Shown here: in pieces, positions 11,152 to 22,603 of the stretch
Layout of the letters: each line of letters opens with the position of its first letter
Position numbering within the stretch: position 1 is the stretch's first letter
Assembly: GCA_958450325.1 (NCBI GenBank)
Contig: OY288257.1
Coordinates: 13,845,873 to 13,909,872, forward strand
Length of the DNA: 64,000 bases
Direction of reading: 5' to 3'
Source: Agrostemma githago
Lineage: Eukaryota > Streptophyta > Magnoliopsida > Caryophyllales > Caryophyllaceae
Made by a program: the position numbers and the translations under genes
The notes under the pieces: generated by a model
The model's input: the letters and a program-made list of their open reading frames with translations, nothing else
The model's database searches: none
What the model was told of the DNA's origin: nothing

Positions 11152-11324
11152 CCATCTTTTTCACCTCACTCATCATTTCACCCTTTCACCCATCACAAAA
11201 TCATTACACCACCTTCCATATACCATATTCAACCTCCATTCCATACTTGGGTGATTATTTATTATGGGTTTTTGAAGAAGAGGAGGAGCTAAAAGTTTCG
11301 GGATTTTTCTTGCAAATTATTATC

Positions 11325-12369
11325 ATGGAGACAAGAGCTCAACGAGCCGCGCGTAAACAAGGTATGGCCTCGACTTCTAATCCTTCTAAGAATTCATCTT
11401 CTAGTAAGTCTTTTAGGCCTAAACTTTTACCGTGCCCTAATTCACCCCTTGCTCGTACCTTCTCCATGGCCTTGTCCATTCACAATGAAAATTCTAGGAA
11501 ATAAGGACGATATTAGAGAGTTATCGTCAAGGATTGGTATTAGTAAACTCCTTGATTTTGTGCCTTTCACAAACAAAGACTTGACTTGTGAGTTTCTAGG
11601 TAGCTTTACAATCGATAACCCGACCACACCTAAAGAGTTCAAATTTAATTTGTTTGGTAGAAAACAATGTTCAAATATTTCCGACTTTAGCTTAGCTCTA
11701 GGTTTGCCCTCATCGGGTACCGGACTAAGTAGACCCCTATGTGATTCGCAAAGTAGTGCGACTAGGAGAGACTTGTGGAGGCGCATAGCGCCGGGTCAAC
11801 GCAATTTCCCACCCAATTCCAATTTTACCGCTGAAATCCGTAACCCAGCCATTCGTTATTTCGCTGAAATCCTTTCCCACTGTCTTCTGCCATCTATCGA
11901 TAATATCATTAACCTCAATGTGTGTGTCCTACAATTGATATGTGACTCTTTACTCGGTAACCCTTATCCCCTTGACCTACCCATTGTTGTGGCGTTACCC
12001 TTTCATCAAATTATTATTGACCAACGCCTCTCCGTCGACTGTGGTGGTCTTGTGACCGTAATAGCAAGAAACTTGGGTTATTCGACCGACCATCTTAAAC
12101 CACATGACCCCCGTGTCTGGCTTAACGAGGCTTACTTCCCTACTTGGATCTTTCACGTACCTGACCACCGCCTCGTTTCTCTCATCCATGACCGTGCCTT
12201 AATTGTCCCCAGCAAAAACCGAACCAATATTTATAACCGTCACAATTGGGACCTACCTCCAGGTCCCTGTGAATTCCGACTGAACAACTCGAGGGATGTA
12301 GGAGTTTGGGAGTATGCCGGTGAGGGAACTCTCACGGCCTCCTTTGCGTCAAACGACTATTCGAACTAG
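11325..12369 (+). pseudogene. ATHILA ORF-1-family protein in env position, frameshifted
   Basis: A second Athila gene lies downstream of pol, where env-like ORFs of this lineage sit. The best start is ATG 11325 (METRAQRAARKQG), which reads to a stop at 11502-11504; the homologous protein continues in another frame, 11449-12369, so there is a frameshift near 11490. The long part has the pattern of the plant ATHILA ORF-1 family (from memory Pfam PF03078): IRELSSRIGISKLLDF, then EFLGSF, FKFNLFGRKQ, and LALGLPSS. No signal peptide or membrane segment is obvious, so an envelope function is not supported by the sequence. Its role is not known. Confidence 0.7.
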
Positions 12370-12370
12370 A

Positions 12371-12403
12371 CCCCCCCTCCCCCCCCCCCCCCCCCCCCCC
12401 CCC
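12371..12403. repeat. Poly-C tract
   Basis: 33 bp of C with one T, two bases after the TAG stop of the 3' ORF. Length may be affected by sequencing or assembly error. Confidence 0.9.
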
Positions 12404-14697
12404 GTACAAGAGTAGGTAGATTATGTGGTTTGTATATGTTGTGGGTATATATGTGTGGATTATGCCGGTGAGTCTTAATCATCTACAATTGTATGTCCTT
12501 GAATTAATGTTGTTCCTTGTTCCCTGTCCCATCATTTTAATCATTGTGATTGTTTTATCTTGAACAAAATTGCAAGATGTCCCACCGTCCCATTTAACAA
12601 TTTTTGTGGCCGTCGCGGCCTTGGTATTGCTCCCGGTCTCTTGGCGATGTGATTACGCCATTAACCCTTTTGAAAAATCCAAATTTTTAAATCAAATCTT
12701 TCTCAATTTTTCTTAATCCGGGCTAGGTGACGTGACTACACCTATGCGCAATTTTTCACCCTTTCATTTTCTTTTAATCATTTTCATTTTCTTAGCCACT
12801 TGACTAGGGTCTAGGTGATGTGATTGCACCTAGGCCCGCCACTATCTTATCTTTTTCTTTATTTTATTTTATTTTCTTTTTCTTTTCTCAAAAATTTTTG
12901 AAAAACCCAAAAACATTAAAAAATTATAAAACCCAAAAACATTCGAAAAATCATAAAAATCCAAAAAGATTTTTCTTATTTTTCTTTTTCATTTTTCTCG
13001 TTCTTCCCTACTTGTCCATTGAGGACAATGTACAGTTTTAGTGTGGGGGAGGAGTCTACTATCTTTTATTTTTTCAAAAATCTTTTCAAAAATCCATAAA
13101 AATTAGAAAAATTCGAAAAATCAAAAACATTTTCTTTTCTTTTTCTTCTCTTTTCTTGTTTCTCGTTATGTTCCGTGTCCCGTGTATGATCTTGTTCTCT
13201 ACTCTTACAGGTAACCACCACCTTAATAGCACGATTTGAAGAGATTATGAAAGCACCCGCTAGGTAACTTCCTTCCTTCTTTCTTCTTTAATTTCGTAGA
13301 GGAGTTAGGTTGTTGCTATTGGAGGCTCTCGAAGTTGAGCATTTTGGGTGTTTTGGTTGATTGTGCTTGAATGTTGATGGAGTATGGAGTACATGACCTT
13401 GTGTTTTCTTTTATTTGCTTTTTCATTTTCATGTGTTTCTTTTGTTTTTGTATAGTGTGTCTAGAATTAAAACTTTTCGAAAACCCGATTACAAACTTAT
13501 TACAAGAGTTTACATTCCATTGTAGATAACCCATTGTAGATTTTAGACCTTATTCTAGTAGAATGACTCTTAGGCAATGAATTTGTTGATCCTTTAGCTT
13601 TGAGTCCATCTTTTCTACCAGTGGTTTACTTCGGGGTTTACATTTGACCACCTTGACCACCCATGGAGGAGTTAGGCCTTGGTTCCCGCATCCCGTTTTC
13701 TAGGTGGCCTTGCTCGAATGACCATTGCACCTTTAGTCCAAATTTCTTCCATCTTTTATGGGTTATCCGGGAATAGCGTGCGTTCTCGATTGCCTATTTT
13801 TCCTCCACCTATACACCATCACAATAAGTTTACACCAAAAATAACCTCCAAGCTTGGTTACAAACCACATCAAACAGCCAAAAAGAGCAAACCAAAGCAA
13901 GAGAAAAGGGCACAAAAATATGAAAAACAAGAAAAACAAAGGAGAATAAAAGGAGCTTCAAATGAAAAATCAAATCATCAAAAACGTCTCCTTCAAAAAA
14001 AAAAAAAAAAAAAGCCCTTTGATCGATTCATCGTCGTGAAGTGCCAACTAGAGGACCGAGTCCCGAGGTCGGAAGATAGCGGTGATGAGTCGATCCACCC
14101 CAATAATTGTAAACACTCCACCTTCTTTTTATTTGGGCTAATTTAGGAAATTCGAGTTTGGAACGACCCTCTTGGCTTAGCCAAAGAGAGCGGGACTGCA
14201 CTTACCTACAGTGTCGAACGAATCCATGGTTCACTTTTTCCACTCCATTTTACGCCCCGTAGTACCCCTTTAGAAGATTAGGAGGACCTAGCTAAGTTAT
14301 CAACATCTATATTGCTTAATTGTCATAGTATTAGGCTTTGGTCCTTGTTTACGTGGGTGATTTATCTTGGAAGTTTATTGTTGTTTTAGGTAAGTAATCG
14401 GTGTCTTTCCCCGCCGTCTCGATGAGGGATTCGGTGTTTTATTTTTGCTTTGGATGCGTCTATTCTTTCGTGTTATGTGTTTTTGTGTGTTTAGTCGCAT
14501 CCACCATTTTGAGCAAGCCCCAACTTGCCTTGCATGAGAATACTTTACCTCATAAGTATTTCGATGTGAGTTGAAGGGACGGAGCGGGCCCGTTAATTGC
14601 CCCGTATCGGCTTAGCATAGTCTAGCTAGTCGTAGTAGTTTGTAATTTCTTTTTGGGTCTTTGCTCGAGGACGAGCAACAGTTTAGTGTGGGGGAAT
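12404..14697 (+). other. Athila noncoding 3' region with two purine-tract blocks
   Basis: Pyrimidine-rich and A-rich low-complexity DNA without a supported gene; the frames at 12820-13041 and 13679-14146 are low-complexity. A block gaggac(aa/ga)...cagttttagtgtggggga occurs near 13019-13050 and again near 14667-14696. The second abuts the LTR and is the likely working polypurine tract; the first is an internal duplicate 1.65 kb upstream. Confidence 0.7.
14685..14697 (+). promoter_or_regulatory. Athila polypurine tract
   Basis: AGTGTGGGGGAAT directly before the 3' LTR start TGTTTTTGC. Confidence 0.7.
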
Positions 14698-15000
14698 TGT
14701 TTTTGCTAAATTTAGACCGTTTTTCCTCCCATTTAGACACGTTTTTCCCTCGTTTTGCAAGTCTTGAGTGCGATTATCGCCATATTTTGCGTATTTCTCG
14801 CATTAGCGTCCCTCTTGTGCGTTTTACGTGTTTTTGGTAGTTTTTCTATCATTTTGATAGGATTTGGCACCGAAATCACGATTGAGCTTCCACGAGCACA
14901 AGAGAAGGGAAAACCGTCCAAAGAGCAAAGCACACAACTTAAAGTTTAAAGCCATCCGATCATACAACGAAGAATGAGACAAGATTCGAGGCCAGAAAAA

Positions 15001-15215
15001 ATGACCGGGCGAAATTTTCACCCGGTGAGACACCACCGGGCGAAATTTTACCCGACGGTGAAACGCCTCCCCCGAAGAATCTCCGTGCTTACCCACCGGG
15101 CGAAACTGACCGGGCGAAATTTCGCCCACCGGGTGAAATTTCGCCCGATGGGAAGAAGTGCCAAAAACGCGAAAAATGGAAGAAAATTTCACCGGGCGAA
15201 ATTTTCACCCGGTGG
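15001..15215. repeat. Array of 22-bp palindromes in Athila LTR
   Basis: About six units of accgggcgaaatttcrcccggt type, whole or half, with short spacers. It lies in the inferred U3 region about 120 bp upstream of the TATA element. Same motif as 10721-10995. Confidence 0.88.
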
Positions 15216-15335
15216 GAATTATCCTCAAGTCCGCAGAGCAAAGTTTCACCCCATGAAGATGCTAAGGGAGATTGTCTCACTAATGGAGCATAAAGTTGGA
15301 TTTGGACTTTAGGTTAAATACCCATTAAGAGATTA

Positions 15336-15345
15336 CTATATATAT
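15336..15345 (+). promoter_or_regulatory. TATA element of Athila LTR
   Basis: CTATATATAT about 640 bp into the LTR, leaving room for R-U5 downstream. In a complete element this would drive the genomic RNA; in the 3' LTR it would fire outwards to the right. A second TATA-like site (16361) is too close to the LTR end. Confidence 0.5.
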
Positions 15346-16420
15346 GTTACCCTAGTTTATTGCCCAAGACACCTCTCCATTGTGCTAAGGAGGGAAGCCA
15401 TTACACCACTCCACCATCCTATTATACCATCCATTAGTAGTAGTTTAGTAGTCTTCTAGAAAAATCCTCCAAAAATTCTAGTAGTCTACATAGTAATTAA
15501 TAGTAGACCTATATAGTTTCCATCAACAATTTTTTAGATTTGAAGGTGGTAAGAAGATTATTCAAATTTTATTTGAAGATTTGTTGGGTTTATTGGAGGA
15601 TTAGTGATGAGTTCTCCATTTTATTCATCAAAGATTCAATCTTTATCTATGATATCTTCTTATTTCTTACAGATCTACATAGTTGGTGTAATTCTCTTCC
15701 ACTCTCTAATCTCTAGTTTAGTTATATTTATGTTGTTTACTCATCATTATCTTGTCCAAATCATATTCGTATTGTTAGTTTCATTAGATCTAATTAATAT
15801 GCATGTTGTAGTGATCTTCTCCTTAGTAGATATTTTGTTGTGTTCCATAATGATTTGTGAGTAGATTTCTTGTTAAGGAGTTTAGGGATGAGGGCTTGGA
15901 TTATTTGAATATAGGGATGTTGGTGGGTTGCTTGCATGTTGGTTTATCTTATTTATGGTGTTGTGTCATTGTTGTTTTAGTCCGGCCAACTAGATCGACC
16001 TTGACTAATTTCTATCAATATGGGGTAACTCGGGGTAGAAATTACCATGACTAGGAACTTACCCTCATTCGCCGCGAAAGCGGGATTTTAGGTGACTTTA
16101 TCAATATTGCGACAAAAACTCGATTCCGACCTTCTTAGACTCCAAGTACCGAATCCCGACTTCTCCCCAACACTTTTTCCCTAGATTGACCACCACTAGC
16201 ATTTCCTCTAGATATTCCTTTAGTTTAGACTCGACCCTAGAAAAACCCCCCCTCTAGACATCAAACACGACACTTTAAGCTTCACAAACACACACCATTC
16301 CCTGTGGACCAACCTCGACTTACCACGATTACTCTAGTAGTTTTTGTGTTATTCCGAGTCTATAAATATCGTTTGATCCCCCGTCCTTCGTTAACGACCG
16401 ATCCGATTGGGAGGCGATCA

Positions 16421-16798
16421 GCATGCCTTGTTTAAGTCGGTAAAATCTACGCATACCCTCCACTTGCCATTCTTCTTTGGGACCACCACCACGTTAGACA
16501 GCCACTTTGGGTACTTCACCTCCCTGATTTTTCCAGCAGCCAGCAGATTGTCTACCTCCTGATTTATGACTTGATTTCTTTCTGGAGCAAACTTCCTTCT
16601 TTTCTGCTGGACTGGTTTATAACTGGGATCCAGACTTAACCTGTGGGTAATGACGCTTGGGTCTATACCTACCATATCATCATGTGACCAAGCAAAACAA
16701 TCCATGTTAGTTCTTAATAATTCAATGAGGTTTTGGCGGATAGTACTTGTACACTCTGATCCGATTAACACTTTTCGCTCCGGATGTTGCATGTCCAA
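16421..16798 (-). pseudogene. Element A reverse transcriptase, N-terminal fragment
   Basis: Reads leftwards from 16798 (MDMQHPERKVLIGS) through FAWSHDDMVGIDPSVITHRL, QQKRRKFAPERN and VVPKKNGKWRVCVDFTDLN to KAC, then is cut by the Athila LTR at 16420. These are the N-terminal blocks of Tat/Ogre RT; the catalytic YVDD part is missing, displaced off-window. Confidence 0.88.
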
Positions 16799-16870
16799 GT
16801 TGACTTCATCTAACTCCGCCTGAGGTGGTTCAACGTATCCCTGCAGAGGCAGATGAAGGCTCTGTAATTG

Positions 16871-17317
16871 CTATGCTGGGGGACTCGCCGTCTTCTTAAG
16901 GCCTACCTTGTAGCAATCCTTGGCCTCTACTTGGTCTCCGCTGATCTTTTGCACTCCCCAGGGTGTAGGGAACTTCAGGCATTGGTGGTAGGTGGAGGTG
17001 ATTGCCATCATTTCGTGGATCCATGGCCTTCCTAGAATCACGTTGTAGGTGGAAGGCCCATCAATGACTAGGTACCGCACTTGCTTATTCACTCCTCCAG
17101 CGTAAGTTGGAATGATGATCTCTCCCAGAGAACGCTTGGTTTCACCACTGAAACCTACCAAGGGAACCGCCTTCCTCGTTAGATACTTCTCGTTAAACCC
17201 CATGTTCTGGAGAGTTTCCAACATGATGAGGTTGACTGAACTCCCGATGTCCACCAGAATCTTCTTCACGGTGCAATTCCCTATGGAGAGAGTGATTACC
17301 AAGGCGTCGTGGTGCAT
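16871..17317 (-). pseudogene. Element A aspartic protease fragment
   Basis: 148 codons starting MHHDALVITLSIGN. The catalytic loop reads LVDIGSSVNLIM, with DIGS where most plant elements have DTGS or DSGS; the flap/strand region YNVILGRPWIHEM is typical of Tat protease. It is joined to gag by frameshifts to the right and separated from RT by a stop and shift to the left. Confidence 0.8.
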
Positions 17318-17345
17318 TTTTGGAGTAGATCCTGCATCAGTCTCA

Positions 17346-18955
17346 TCAAAGGTGACGGCTGGGAGATCCTTGCAACAGATTCTGGAGGAGTGCTCTGGCG
17401 TGAGAGGTGTGTCTCTTGGCTGCTGAGTAAGTTAGCCCACATAATTCTGACCCTCCTGTGATCACATTGACAATTCTGGTACATACTGGAGGTGGAGAAG
17501 GCAATACCTGATCTGTCGCACTTATCCTACTGGAGTTCCTAGATACGAGGTGGTCCAGGTTCCCTTGATCATACTGGAACTTAACCTCTCTCCTGAGCTG
17601 GACACACTCATCGGTATGGTGTCCAATGTCTTCATGGAATTCGCACCTCTTGCTGGCGTCCCTTCGGTCATTGGTGTACTCCTGTCTCCTGGGCCACCTG
17701 ATTCTGCGTCCTAACTCCCTCAGAGCCTTGAGTACCCCAGCAAGGTTGGTAGAGAACCCATACTCACTTACTTTGGGTGGTAATCCTGGATTGTCCTTCA
17801 TTCCAATCCTTCTCCTCGGAAACCTTGATCACGTTCCTGGCGTAGGGATTTGATCTCTCACCCTTCTTTTCTGTTGGCGCCTTTCTGGTGACGTGCTCAG
17901 AACCATACGCAGCCCTTCTGGGGCCCGAATCTTCTTCTAGCCTGATGGCTGCCATTGCCTTGGTCTGCACATCCTCCAATATGACACATGGGTACTTTGT
18001 GAGATCCTTGTACAGATCTGAATCCTGATGGAGCCCTTGGCAGAAGGCTTCTATGGCGGTGGGTACATCACATCTGGGGATGGTTACTTTCTCCTTGTTA
18101 AATCTGTTGAGGAAGTCGCGCGTGGATTCCTCGAACTTCCGCACCACCCAATACAAATCACTGGTCTGCTTCTCTGGTTTTCTGCTGCTGGCGAACTGCT
18201 GGTTGAAGGCATTGACTAAGTCAGCGAAGGAGGTGATGCTTCGATTAGGCAGTCCGACGAACCAATGGAGGGCTGCTCCCGACAGAGTGGCATCAAACCC
18301 CTTGCACATGCAGGCTTCCTTCAGGGGGGGCCCGTAGCGGTCACCACCATCATCATCTGTTTGTACTGGTTGATGTAATCTAGGGGGTCAGCAGTGCAAT
18401 CATAAAGCGTCATGGTTGGTTGCATGAAGCCCTTGGGTACAGCTACACCGGCTAGATCGTCGATGAAGGGTGAATCTGCGTAGCTGTCTCTAGCTGCTCT
18501 CTCCAGGGGCGCGACATTCCAGGAATCTTGTTGATCAGGTCTCTCAATTTCTTAAGTTTCTGGCGCTGCTGATCTACTGTGCAGATTGCTCCTGCAAGAG
18601 GGTTAGAGACAGGAGGATAAAAGCTGAAAGGAGTACTCCCTGCATGAAGTCCTCCAAGGTGTTGACTGCTAGGCGAAGGAGGGAAAGGTGTTGCTGCTGT
18701 CGCGGATCCGGGCTGCCACCCCGATGCATGCTGGAGTGGGACTCTAGGTGGCCAGGTTCCTCTCGGATATGGGCTGTTGTCGGGGGTCACCATATTGACT
18801 GGGGCTCCTTGCTGCCATCTAAATGTCTGCTGGCTGGAGTAAGGCGTTGCCCCCTCTCCTCCTGGGGACCGGTTGTTGGACAGGGTGGTCATCTATGGTT
18901 GGGTCGCGGGCCGCCATTCTGGTGTCTGATGGACAGGGGTACCTGTGAAAGATAA
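17346..18955 (-). pseudogene. Element A gag, main part, frameshifted
   Basis: Three overlapping frames together give a Tat-type gag: 18892-18452 (proline-rich start, then QQRQKLKKLRDLINKIPG), a shift near 18460 into FIDDLAG...MTLYDCTADPLDYINQY and the capsid block SGAALHWFVGLPN (to 17764), and a shift near 17810 into the nucleocapsid with the finger CEFHEDIGHHTDEC. The part of gag further N-terminal lies beyond element C at 35523-36121. Broken by at least two frameshifts. Confidence 0.82.
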
Positions 18956-19014
18956 CGAGTTAGTTTCCTGACTTTCGATGCTGGAGAGAAGGTTACCTGC
19001 GGTACGAGATCTGC

Positions 19015-19019
19015 CGGGT
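19015..19019. repeat. Target site duplication of element C (left)
   Basis: CGGGT directly before the LTR start at 19020; identical CGGGT at 35518-35522 after the other LTR. Confidence 0.9.
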
Positions 19020-19800
19020 TGTCGACATGACATAGGTTCACCCCGACGCGGCCACGCGCGGGTTTGGGGAGGCGAATGAATCTCCATATGAGAATGGATC
19101 GAATTGAAATTTAAATCGAAGTGGAGTCGCCACCGAACATTGTGGGAGTTCGGGCCCGTTCGAACCCACTCTATGTCGTAGTGGGCCGTGTACAAAATAC
19201 GGCCCATTTTCGATGTCAGAGTTTATTGGGTTCGTCCCTTTGCATTTGATACCGATACCGACATTATCGGATATCGTGTATTAAATGACTCTCGTGCGCC
19301 AACGGTTTCGGGCATCCGGAAACCTAGGTTCTAAGTAAGGGGTAAGGGTACGTGTTGGGAAGTTCACAAAGAACACCCAACTCCGCCCGCACTTAGCAGC
19401 CTCTACTAGGATATCGAATGACTTTCTAATACGCGCGTTAGTAGTTCGGTTAAATGATATGCAAACGTTGTTTTCTCTAAGCATGTGAGAAATTGAACGG
19501 GTTTCTAGATCGATTTAATGCAACTAATTCTAACGTCAAAGTTAAATTTAGCATGTGGGTTCATTTTAGTACAATAAAATAAACAAAATAAATTGACAAG
19601 AGAAATAACAAACTTGTTAGTAACGGTATAACGATAATAACGGTTTGCGAATAATATAATATGGAATTATGTAAATAACATGATGCATGATTTTGAAAAG
19701 TGATGTTTCACATGATAGATTAGACACGTGTTGACATAAGTCATAAAAAAAGTATTACCGAAACTAGAAGACGGTATAGGACTCACGATTTTGACGTGAT

Positions 19801-20030
19801 AAAGGGCCACTCGACCGAGTCATTGGAGGACTCGACCGAGTGAACCTCTAGAAGAGCTTCTGTCCGTTTTTTTAGACCCTACTCGATCGAGTTATTGACG
19901 AACTCGACCGAGTACGCTGCCACTCGACCGAGTCATTACGGGACTCGACCGAGTGGAGGTCGAAAAAGCATTCTGTCTCGGTTTTTGGGGTGCCACTCGA
20001 CCGAGTGGGCTAGGCACTCGGTCGAGTGCC
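19801..20030. repeat. Cluster of ACTCGACCGAGT palindromes (left LTR)
   Basis: Eight copies of a 12-bp near-palindrome, actcgaccgagt or actcgatcgagt, mostly in pairs 10-13 bp apart. The pair itself is dyad-symmetric (cactcgaccgagtc...gactcgaccgagtg). Same cluster at 33660-33890 in the other LTR. Confidence 0.9.
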
Positions 20031-20863
20031 CCCTGTACGAACTAGAGTTCGCTTGCAATTTTGTTATCGATTTCGAAATTGCTTTTGGTTTTGCTAATTC
20101 GATGATTCTGCCGAATCGGGCATAAATATTGTATAATTTATGCTCGATTCGGATTTTGATAAATCGTTGATTGTGTTGAATCGGGCATAAATATTGTATA
20201 ATTTATGCTCGATTCGTGTGCATGATACTCGTCGTATCCAACGTGCGATTATTGAATCGACATCAGATATTAGAGCGAGATAAAAAAAAAAAGAATTGTT
20301 ATTAGTCATTTTAAATTAACCAAACGATATAAATTCCCTCCGCGCTTATAGTGTCGTATTAATTCTTGTCGAATTAGATGACATCTATTTTAGCTTCAAC
20401 GAGAAATCGTGGTAGCTAACTTATTTGACTAAATCGTTAGATTCGACATCCAATTATTGAATTGGTATCGAATCTAATTGATCGACACTTGAATTAAAAA
20501 ACTCGACTTGATTCCCTCCGCATCCCGACATCATAATTAATTCTTGCGAATTGTTTGATGTCGGATCTGCATCAAAAGGTCTCGACTCAAATTGAATAAA
20601 AAATACATGAATTTAAAGAAGGTTTTTAGAAATTGATGTATGCGATATTGACGATGATGTGACAAGATAAAGACGATTTTATTGATGTTGACTCGCTTCA
20701 ACAATCAAATATTTGGGGTGTCGGGATAAGCGACCGGCCGCGTCGGATAAAAAATCCTTGCATTCGTGTTTTCTTATCCCATCATCCCTCATATTCGACA
20801 CGAATTAGCGAGTATGTTAGTGTTCTATATTAACGATATTAGCGACATTATAGACGCGACAAT

Positions 20864-20897
<34 letters not shown>

Positions 20898-20900
<3 letters not shown>

Positions 20901-21789
20901 TTATTTAACAGGAATAATATCAACTTTGGGTGGTATTCCATAAATAAAACCAACTTTAATTAATACGGGAATAAAACCATCTATGAGACATATTATCCAC
21001 GAATGGAATTGTTTCTTAAATGACCGGATGGAGTCGGTTTTTGTGGGTCCCATACTATTAATTAACACACATCTTCATCTTCTTCTTCTTCATTCCCACA
21101 AGAAACTCGATTTTTCCCATAACAAAACTTCAAGGTCACAAGTCTCCATAGATCTACCTACGTTTTCAATCAAACCAATTAAAAAAAACACTAATAGCAA
21201 ACCCAGAATAACCACTAAATTAAACCCAGAATCAGAAAACCCTAAATTAAACCCGGAATAACAAAACCCCAAATTAGAAAATGAAACCCAGAAAAATCGA
21301 TTGGGGAAATGAAAACAATACTCACCATTGACATTGCCGAAGCAAAGGATTGAAGAACGAACTTCTCTATAGCTATAACCTCTGAAAACGAATTTTTGAC
21401 AATTTTAATGGTAAATATAAAGATGGACAAGATGAATTACCTTCGAAAGTTGATAAACAAACAAAAGTTTCGAAAAAAAATTACCTAGATGAATTGAGGA
21501 AGAAGAAGATGAAGTGAAACAGAGGATGAATTGAGGAAGAAGATGAAGTGATGATTAAGTTAAAAAGTTGAAAATGTATAAAGTTAAAATTAATGAAGTT
21601 AATTGTCTGAGTTTAATTACATGAATGGTCAGTATTAGTGAAATATTAGCTGGCGTAGGCGGTAGTAGGTGAGTAAATTTCATTCATGTATAATATGTCT
21701 CATTCTTGGTTTTATTCCCGTATTAATTAAAGTTGGTTTTATTTATGAAATACCACCCAAAGTTGATATTATTCATGTTAAATAACCCT
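20898..21789. mobile_element. MULE-like nonautonomous element in element C LTR
   Basis: 892 bp absent from the other LTR (compare 34720). Long inverted ends of more than 80 bp: gggttatttaacaggaataa... on the left and ...ttattcatgttaaataaccc on the right. It sits in an A-tract (about 29 A on its left, a shorter run on the right), so the target duplication is probably a run of A and its exact length cannot be read. The interior holds a CT-rich 5'UTR-like stretch and a repeated aaacccagaataac motif but no convincing coding frame; a captured gene fragment is possible. Confidence 0.82.
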
Positions 21790-22060
21790 AAAAAAAATGA
21801 CTATGACGACGAACGACGCGAAGAAGGACGACGCGAGGAAGAGAAAGAGAAGAGAGAAGAGCGGGATTTGGCACCTTCAACCTACATGTTCTTGTTCTCG
21901 GACGGGACTTGTTAGAGGTAGCTTGCACGTGAGTATCGAGATGTAGGCTAAGTTATGGTGGTTAGGGTTTTGATTACTAGATGCTAGGGTTAGTGTTTGC
22001 AAGTGTGAGATTAGGATTTGATTAGGGTGAAAAGTTGAAAAAAGATGTGTGCATGGGGGT

Positions 22061-22072
22061 GCTTATATAGGC
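22061..22072 (-). promoter_or_regulatory. TATA element, element C 3' LTR
   Basis: On the minus strand GCCTATATAAGC preceded by GGCCAAT; identical in the other LTR at 34989-35000. Confidence 0.6.
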
Positions 22073-22084
22073 ATTGGCCATGCA

Positions 22085-22205
22085 CCCCGTCTAGGGTTAC
22101 TCGACCGAGTAGCCCCCTGACTCGATCGAGGGGCCCAAACAACCGCAGTTGGGCTCGGTACAAGGTCCACTCGATCGAGTGGAGCTGGCACTAGATCGAG
22201 TGGGT
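22085..22205. repeat. Second ACTCGATCGAGT palindrome cluster (left LTR, U3 side)
   Basis: Four copies, some diverged (actcgaccgagt, actcgatcgagg, actcgatcgagt, actagatcgagt), lying just upstream of the TATA element in element direction. Matches 35025-35130 in the other LTR. Confidence 0.85.
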
Positions 22206-22589
22206 CAGCTGGAACGAGAGGTCCGGGCTTCTTGGACCTCGAGCTGGATACTTGATGGGTTTCGTATTTGGGTCAGATTTTTGATGTTTATGTGGTTGTT
22301 TTTATGTGTTTCGGAAACGGCTTTGACCGGGGTTGACCCAATCGCCAAAAGTCGATTTTATTTCCGGTGTCGGTTTTGACCCAAATTAGTCTTGTTTGAT
22401 TGGAAACGACCCGTTGGGCCTGAATCTGAAGTTGGTTTTGTGAGATTTGTACTTCGTAAGTGCTTAAGCCAACAACTAATGGTTTTGAGCCCATATCCGA
22501 GCGCGTAGAAACACGTTTGCATCCGATCATCATCGGGTGTTTTTGGAAACTACTATAGACACCTGGCAGTCAAAATATGGGTGTCTACA

Positions 22590-22603
22590 GAGCCCCCACT
22601 TTG
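22590..22603 (-). promoter_or_regulatory. Element C polypurine tract
   Basis: Minus strand AAAGTGGGGGCTC directly before the 3' LTR start TGTAGACACCC, the correct place for plus-strand priming. Confidence 0.8.

Larger units (their letters stand above)
6822..16420 (+). mobile_element. Element B: Athila-type Ty3/gypsy retrotransposon, 3' part
   Basis: Plus-strand element continuing rightwards from the Tekay insertion. It has a broken Athila-like pol, a palindrome array, an ATHILA ORF-1-like frame in the env position, a long noncoding 3' region with two copies of a TTTAGTGTGGGGGA purine-tract block, and a 1.72-kb 3' LTR ending GATCA at 16420. It is inserted in the RT of element A: immediately after 16420 the minus-strand A frame reads DLNKAC and breaks exactly at the junction. 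The 5' part of B lies beyond the Tekay insertion, off-window. Confidence 0.88.
14698..16420 (+). repeat. Athila 3' LTR
   Basis: Begins TGTTTTTGCTAAATTTAGACC after the purine tract and ends GGCGATCA at 16420, exactly where element A's RT frame is cut. Length 1,723 bp, usual for Athila. The next five bases, gcatg (16421-16425), are the expected target duplication; the partner copy is off-window. It contains the palindrome array at 15001-15215 and a TATA element at 15336-15345. Frames inside it (for example 14974-15312 and 15604-16054) have no family resemblance. Confidence 0.85.
19020..22589 (-). repeat. Element C 3' LTR (interrupted by a MULE-like MITE)
   Basis: Plus-strand coordinates run from TGTCGACATGACATAGG to GGGTGTCTACA. 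In element direction it begins TGTAGACACCC and ends TGTCGACA. It aligns along its whole length with 32883-35517 except for an insertion at 20898-21789 within an A-tract. Open frames in it (such as 19281-19484 and 22288-22533) recur in the other LTR and show no family resemblance. Confidence 0.93.

Noticed and set aside
11325..12369. Envelope protein in the Athila 3' ORF
   Set aside because: No signal peptide, membrane segment or cleavage site seen; the frame matches the ATHILA ORF-1 family instead.
12820..13041. Small plus-strand frame, Phe/Lys-rich
   Set aside because: Low-complexity composition of the Athila noncoding 3' region.
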